Positions 63,106-64,000 of a stretch of 64,000 nucleotides of DNA are shown here, one piece after another. The notes beneath the pieces were generated by a model. The model ran no database searches and was not told the origin of the DNA. It saw nothing but the letters and a program-made list of their open reading frames with translations. Origin of the DNA: Bacillota bacterium (GTDB lineage Bacteria; Bacillota; Clostridia; Peptostreptococcales; Anaerovoracaceae); contig JANYJS010000082.1 of NCBI GenBank assembly GCA_025361765.1, positions 22,442 through 86,441 of the forward strand, given 5' to 3'. Every line of letters begins with the position of its first letter. Positions within the stretch are counted from its first letter, which is position 1. Made by a program: the position numbers and the translations under genes.

Positions 63106-63759
63106 ATGGATTTAAGTAAACCATTGGTTGAATTGAGTAATTCAAGAAAAGTATTTCATTCAGAAGCAGACTTCCAATTCGCTTTGGCTTGGAAAATTCA
63201 GGAAGCCTATCCTACTGCAAAAGTCAGACTTGAATATTGTCCATCGTGTATTAAAACTACGATGCACATTGACATTTTGGTTATTATTGATGATGATTGG
63301 TATCCAATTGAATTGAAATACAAAACTCTAAAATGTGTTAAGGATCATCAGGGAGAAATTTTCACATTAAAAAACCATGGAGCCCAAGATATTGGAAGAT
63401 ATGACTTTTTAAAAGATGTGCAACGTATAGAGAAATTCAGAAGAGCTCTGCCAAAATTCAAGAAGGGCTTCTCCATTCTGCTAACAAATGATCCGGCATA
63501 TTGGAGTAACTCTGGAAGAGTTGATACAGTGTATTATCAATTTAAGATAAGCGAACATCAGATTAAAACAGGCAAGATGGATTGGGCCAGCCACGCAGGA
63601 AAAGGAACGATGAAGGGAAGGGAAAGTTCAATAGAACTTGAAGGCGAGTACCAAATAAATTGGAAGATGTATAGCCAATTGGATGAGACTCGATCTGGAA
63701 CATTTAAATATTTAATCCTGCCATTCGAAGTTCAAGGTAATTGGGCACATAATACCTGA
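63106..63759 (+). CDS. PD-(D/E)XK nuclease-like protein of accessory type
   Basis: 217 residues. E20 in FHSEADFQ, D56 in HIDILVII and E69-x-K71 in YPIELKYKT give the spacing of a PD-(D/E)XK metal-dependent nuclease fold; CPSC (45-48) may bind metal. No membrane segment or signal. Such lone proteins are common in genomic islands and defence regions. SD GAGAGGA precedes ATG 63106. An upstream TTGACA (63010) and TATACT (63038) are 22 bp apart, too far for a normal promoter. Specific target unknown. Confidence 0.75.
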   Translation: MDLSKPLVELSNSRKVFHSEADFQFALAWKIQEAYPTAKVRLEYCPSCIKTTMHIDILVIIDDDWYPIELKYKTLKCVKDHQGEIFTLKNHGAQDIGRYDFLKDVQRIEKFRRALPKFKKGFSILLTNDPAYWSNSGRVDTVYYQFKISEHQIKTGKMDWASHAGKGTMKGRESSIELEGEYQINWKMYSQLDETRSGTFKYLILPFEVQGNWAHNT

Positions 63760-63789
63760 TAGGAATAAATATATTTGAGGGGGTAAACT

Positions 63790-64000
63790 ATGTCATACAC
63801 GATAGAACAGGACGAGCTATTAGAAGAGTGAAAAAAAGAAAGTACAAATTTTATATCTGATGGAATAGTAAATGAAGAAGAATATATCGATTGTAAATAT
63901 AAGATTCTGTATTTATTAAAAGAAGTAAATGGCGGCACGGATTGGGATTTATGTGAGTTCCTTCGAATTGGAGGTCGGGCTGATACTTGGGATAACATTG
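63790..64000 (+). pseudogene. ORF interrupted by an in-frame TGA (3' end outside window)
   Basis: A good SD (GAGGGGGT) and ATG 63790 start MSYTIEQDELLEE, then TGA at 63829-63831, after which the same frame stays open to the window edge: KKESTNFISDGIVNEEEYIDCKYKILYLLKEVNGGTDWDLCEFLRIGGR. The KILYLLKEVNGG...DLCEFLR block looks like a conserved protein family of unknown role, possibly of the uracil-DNA-glycosylase fold. A Trp codon (TGG) at the TGA would restore one frame. TGA is used as a normal stop elsewhere in the window. A sequencing error cannot be excluded. Confidence 0.6.

Noticed and set aside
63829..63831. UGA recoded as Trp or selenocysteine
   Set aside because: UGA is the normal stop of several genes here (for example the divIC-like gene and the 28899 gene), and no SECIS-like context is evident.

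Overview
The window looks like the chromosomal replication-origin region of a low-GC Gram-positive bacterium, most likely a member of the class Clostridia. The evidence is the rpmH-rnpA-yidD-yidC-jag-mnmE-mnmG-rsmG-parA-parB block divergent from dnaA-dnaN-recF-gyrB-gyrA, DnaA boxes on both sides of dnaA, two parS sites, WalRK with YycH/YycI, GdpP-YybS, RNase M5, a DnaD-type loader protein and a DUF5317 protein. A closer name is not possible from sequence alone; a relative of Fusibacter or Acidaminobacter is only a guess. Almost everything is co-oriented with replication leaving oriC (about 17.4-19.3 kb).

Layout. 0-1.7 kb: ArsR regulator and a truncated CoA-disulfide-reductase-like flavoprotein. 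1.75-6.5 kb: GNAT-like protein, then the operon [secreted protein]-yycH-yycI-walJ-rlmH, which has a consensus WalR box in front of it. 6.6-8.9 kb: RNase H, a PAS-PP2C phosphatase and aroQ. 8.9-17.4 kb: parB, parA, rsmG, mnmG, mnmE, then the jag-yidC-yidD-rnpA-rpmH operon. 17.4-26.3 kb: oriC, dnaA, dnaN, recF, gyrB, gyrA. 26.3-31.5 kb: rsbV-rsbW-sigB behind a near-perfect sigma-B promoter, followed by trpS and a large protein that joins a KaiC/RecA-like domain to a PEP-synthase-type ATP-grasp domain. 31.4-38.4 kb: PAP2 phosphatase, lipoprotein, plsC, aroK, a decayed flavin oxidoreductase, galE, an OPT transporter and a P1 peptidase. 38.4-54.3 kb: rpsF-ssb-rpsR, yybS-gdpP-rplI-dnaB, a DUF1858 protein, purA, a DnaD protein, a LysM/G5/M23 cell-wall hydrolase, walR-walK, divIC-like, rnmV, rsmA. 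54.3-57.6 kb: a minus-strand operon with an unknown conserved protein, a short hydrophobic ORF, a membrane HD-GYP protein, DUF5317 and a lipoprotein. 57.8-62.7 kb: an ECF nickel transporter (nikMN-nikQ-nikO) with larB-larC. 62.8-64 kb: tRNA-Pro(CGG), then accessory genes (a PD-(D/E)XK nuclease-like protein and an ORF broken by a TGA codon).

How the parts fit. Three regulatory circuits can be read from DNA signals plus genes: WalRK, with its accessory yycHI operon more than 40 kb away but still carrying a WalR box; an RsbV/RsbW/SigB partner-switch with its own sigma-B promoter and a candidate RsbU-type phosphatase across the origin; and an ArsR operator lying between -35 and -10 of its own promoter. 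Nickel uptake is coupled to nickel-pincer cofactor synthesis.

The most unusual things are (1) a recurrent pattern of short direct repeats at or spanning stop codons (aroQ, purA, dnaD, the rsmA/lipoprotein junction, nikQ and the HD-GYP C-terminus), (2) the KaiC-ATP-grasp hybrid inside a sigma-B operon, (3) a DnaD protein whose C-terminus is the zinc-finger front half of a DnaC-type loader with no AAA+ domain following, and (4) a structured, inverted-repeat-bounded leader with a 25-codon hydrophobic ORF ahead of the HD-GYP gene.
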